From Alphaproteobacteria bacterium (GTDB lineage: Bacteria; Pseudomonadota; Alphaproteobacteria; Puniceispirillales; Puniceispirillaceae): a DNA stretch of 16,030 nucleotides. Positions 14,528 through 16,030 of the stretch are shown piece after piece. Where the stretch lies: contig WTJO01000188.1 of the NCBI GenBank assembly GCA_011524805.1, positions 1 to 16,030 on the forward strand, written 5' to 3'. How positions within the stretch are numbered: the first letter of the stretch is position 1; each line of letters begins with the position of its first letter. Position numbers and translations under genes: made by a program. A model generated the notes under the pieces. It did no database searches and was not told where the DNA came from. It saw nothing but the letters and a program-made list of their open reading frames with translations.

Positions 14528-15909
14528 TGACAGCTATTCGACAGAATAGTGAATTTTCATGTGATGTAGATGTGGATTGTCTGATTATTGGCGGGGGTGC
14601 TGCAGGTCTGACAGCGGCACTTGCGGCTGAGAATCGTGGCTTGAGTGTACTGGTTGCTGAGCGTGAGGACAAGCTTTCCGGCTCAACAGCTTTGTCATCT
14701 GGGCTTATTCCGGCAGCAAAAACCAAGGCACAGATGCGTCAGAAACTCGATGATGATCAAGAATGTTTTATTGCCGATATAATGGCAAAAAATGAAAATA
14801 CAGCTGATATTGCCAATGTAAAACGTTGTGTTCTTGCTGTATCACAGGCGATAGACTGGCTGGAAGACAGTTATGACATCCCCTTTCATGTCCTTGATAG
14901 TTTTTTATATCCGGGTCATAGCAGATACCGGATGCATGCGGTGCCTGAAGTGACAGGCGCAGCGCTGATAACTAGGCTTGAACAGGCAGCTATAAAGCGA
15001 GATATCTTCATTTCATGTAATCTGAAAGTAACAGAACTGGTCATTTCAGAAGATGGGCGTATCTGTGGTGCACAGGCAGTGCGGCCAGACGGCTCAATCG
15101 AGAATATTGGTGCATCATCTGTCATTTTAGCATGCAACGGCTATGGCGGGAGTCCAGAGCTGGTGTCACAACATATTCCTGAGATGAAAGAAGCATTATA
15201 TTTTGGGCATCCCGGAAATCAGGGCGAAGCAATCATATGGGGTGAGGCGCTTGGGGCAAAGCTTCTGCATCTGTCTGGCTATCAGGGGCATGGCTCAGTC
15301 GCGCATCCACATGGTGTTCTGGTTACGTGGGCGCTAATGATGGAAGGCGGTGTTCAGGTTAATTTAGACGGGCAGCGCTTTTCCAACGAGCATAAGGGCT
15401 ATTCGGAGCAGGCTGTAAATGTGCTTTCACAGCCACAGAAAATAGCATTTAACATCTTTGACGAACGTCTTCTTGGGCTCGGGCGTGACTTCGAAGATTT
15501 CAGAAATGCTGAGGCCGCAGGCGCTGTAACTACAGCTGATACGATAGAAGAACTTGCGATAAAGTTAGGCCTGCCTCCAGAAAGTCTGTCAAAGACACTG
15601 AATATGTGTGCAGCACATGCCTCTTCAGGCAGGCCAGACCAGTTCGGGCGCATGTTTAAGACAGAAACGCTGTTGCAACCACGCTTTGCCGCGGTAAAGG
15701 TCACGGGTGCATTATTCCATACGCAAGGTGGGCTGGCTATCGATGATAAGGCACGCGTGATACGCAATGATGGTTCTGTCATTATGGGTTTATTTGCATG
15801 CGGAGGGGCAGCCTGCGGGGTGTCCGGCCCGGATGTATCAGGGTACCTCTCTGGAAACGGACTGTTAACAGCATTAGCCCTCGGATATGTTGCGGGCAAT
15901 GCAGTGTAG
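14527..15909 (+). CDS. FAD-dependent oxidoreductase of the fumarate reductase/succinate dehydrogenase flavoprotein family
   Basis: This 460-residue soluble flavoprotein has an N-terminal Rossmann motif IIGGGAAGLTAALAAENRG (20-38). The active-site segment NLDGQRFSNEH contains Arg284, the position of the proton-donating arginine in fumarate reductases. HTQGGL (398-403) is a conserved FAD/substrate block, and the C-terminal CGGAACGVSGPDVSGYLSGN with GLLTALALGYVAG (425-457) is typical of FAD_binding_2 proteins. Relatives include tricarballylate dehydrogenase, urocanate reductase, 3-ketosteroid dehydrogenase and soluble fumarate reductase: reactions that form or reduce a C=C next to a carboxyl or ketone. 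There is no signal peptide, heme-binding motif or membrane segment, so its electron partner is not visible. The start overlaps the preceding stop by one base (TAATG). In this cluster it may set the saturation of a dicarboxylate. Confidence 0.92.
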   Translation: MTAIRQNSEFSCDVDVDCLIIGGGAAGLTAALAAENRGLSVLVAEREDKLSGSTALSSGLIPAAKTKAQMRQKLDDDQECFIADIMAKNENTADIANVKRCVLAVSQAIDWLEDSYDIPFHVLDSFLYPGHSRYRMHAVPEVTGAALITRLEQAAIKRDIFISCNLKVTELVISEDGRICGAQAVRPDGSIENIGASSVILACNGYGGSPELVSQHIPEMKEALYFGHPGNQGEAIIWGEALGAKLLHLSGYQGHGSVAHPHGVLVTWALMMEGGVQVNLDGQRFSNEHKGYSEQAVNVLSQPQKIAFNIFDERLLGLGRDFEDFRNAEAAGAVTTADTIEELAIKLGLPPESLSKTLNMCAAHASSGRPDQFGRMFKTETLLQPRFAAVKVTGALFHTQGGLAIDDKARVIRNDGSVIMGLFACGGAACGVSGPDVSGYLSGNGLLTALALGYVAGNAV

Positions 15910-16030
15910 AAAGTTAAGAGTTATCGGAAACTTAAAGCGCTATGTGAACACAAATTTTTTTCTTATGTTTTGCTATAAATTATCCCAAATTAAACAAAAT
16001 GATAGCATATTATTTAACGCATATTAATTA
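15910..16030. other. AT-rich intergenic region at right edge
   Basis: These 121 bases to the window end contain no convincing open frame. The tract is strongly AT-rich with a T-run near 15954-15961. TGCTAT (15971-15976) and ATAGCA (16002-16007) form a short inverted pair. I see no clear terminator for the upstream operon. Promoter-like AT tracts near 15961-16025 may serve a gene beyond the edge. Confidence 0.3.

Noticed and set aside
15399..15899. Long open frame on the minus strand inside the flavoprotein gene (about 166 codons)
   Set aside because: It lies wholly antisense to a strongly conserved coding region, has no recognisable domain, and its composition follows from the codon bias of the plus-strand gene.
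15910..15965. Intrinsic terminator after the flavoprotein gene
   Set aside because: GTTAAG and CTTAA-like arms give only a weak AT stem with mismatches, and the T-run is about 25 bases further on, so the form does not fit.
15971..16007. TGCTAT/ATAGCA inverted pair at the right edge
   Set aside because: Six-base arms in an AT-rich tract with a 25-base spacer are expected by chance.

Overview
The window is a catabolic gene cluster from a proteobacterium, most likely an alphaproteobacterium, possibly a marine one. This is a guess from general character: moderate GC by eye (not computed), a Tat-exported binding protein for a branched-chain-amino-acid-type ABC transporter, tightly overlapping genes, and a mix of hydantoinase/oxoprolinase, aconitase-like and PEP-mutase-like enzymes. 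There are no tRNAs, rRNAs, insertion sequences, CRISPR arrays or phage genes, and no gene for a dedicated transcription regulator.

Layout. Positions 1-102 (minus) hold the first 34 codons of an MmgE/PrpD-family gene that runs off the left edge. From 239 to 4841 (plus) lies a complete five-part HAAT-family ABC transporter: a Tat-signal solute-binding protein, two permeases and two ATPases. A strong hairpin with a short T-run separates the binding-protein gene from the permease genes. The second ATPase gene (livF) is broken by a one-base frameshift near 4327-4337. Then come an SDR oxidoreductase (minus), an Asp/Glu/hydantoin-racemase-fold protein (plus), and a two-gene minus-strand unit: a tautomerase-SnoaL fusion followed by a stand-alone SnoaL-like protein. 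From 7530 to 15909 a compact plus-strand run encodes an aconitase-family hydro-lyase (large and small subunits), a methylisocitrate-lyase-like enzyme, HyuB, HyuA, an isochorismatase-family hydrolase and an FAD-dependent fumarate-reductase-like protein. Most neighbours in that run overlap or lie within about 35 bases.

How the genes may work together. The enzyme set resembles a route in which an imported cyclic amide, imide or ureide is opened by the ATP-dependent HyuAB enzyme, processed by the isochorismatase-fold protein, and converted to an unsaturated dicarboxylate. The aconitase-like hydro-lyase would hydrate that acid, and the PEP-mutase-family lyase would cleave it to a 2-oxo acid plus a second acid. 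The last two steps are the known pair dimethylmaleate hydratase and 2,3-dimethylmalate lyase of anaerobic nicotinate breakdown, and also parallel the methylcitrate cycle. MmgE/PrpD, the SDR, the flavoprotein and the tautomerase could do dehydration, redox and isomerisation steps. The substrate is not determined by the sequence. A substituted maleimide or related cyclic imide is my preferred hypothesis, and it is inference only.

Notable oddities are the frameshifted livF, loss of both expected catalytic cysteines in the racemase-fold protein, a Gly in place of the nucleophilic Cys in the isochorismatase-fold protein, an unusual specificity loop in the small hydro-lyase subunit, and the tautomerase-SnoaL fusion.
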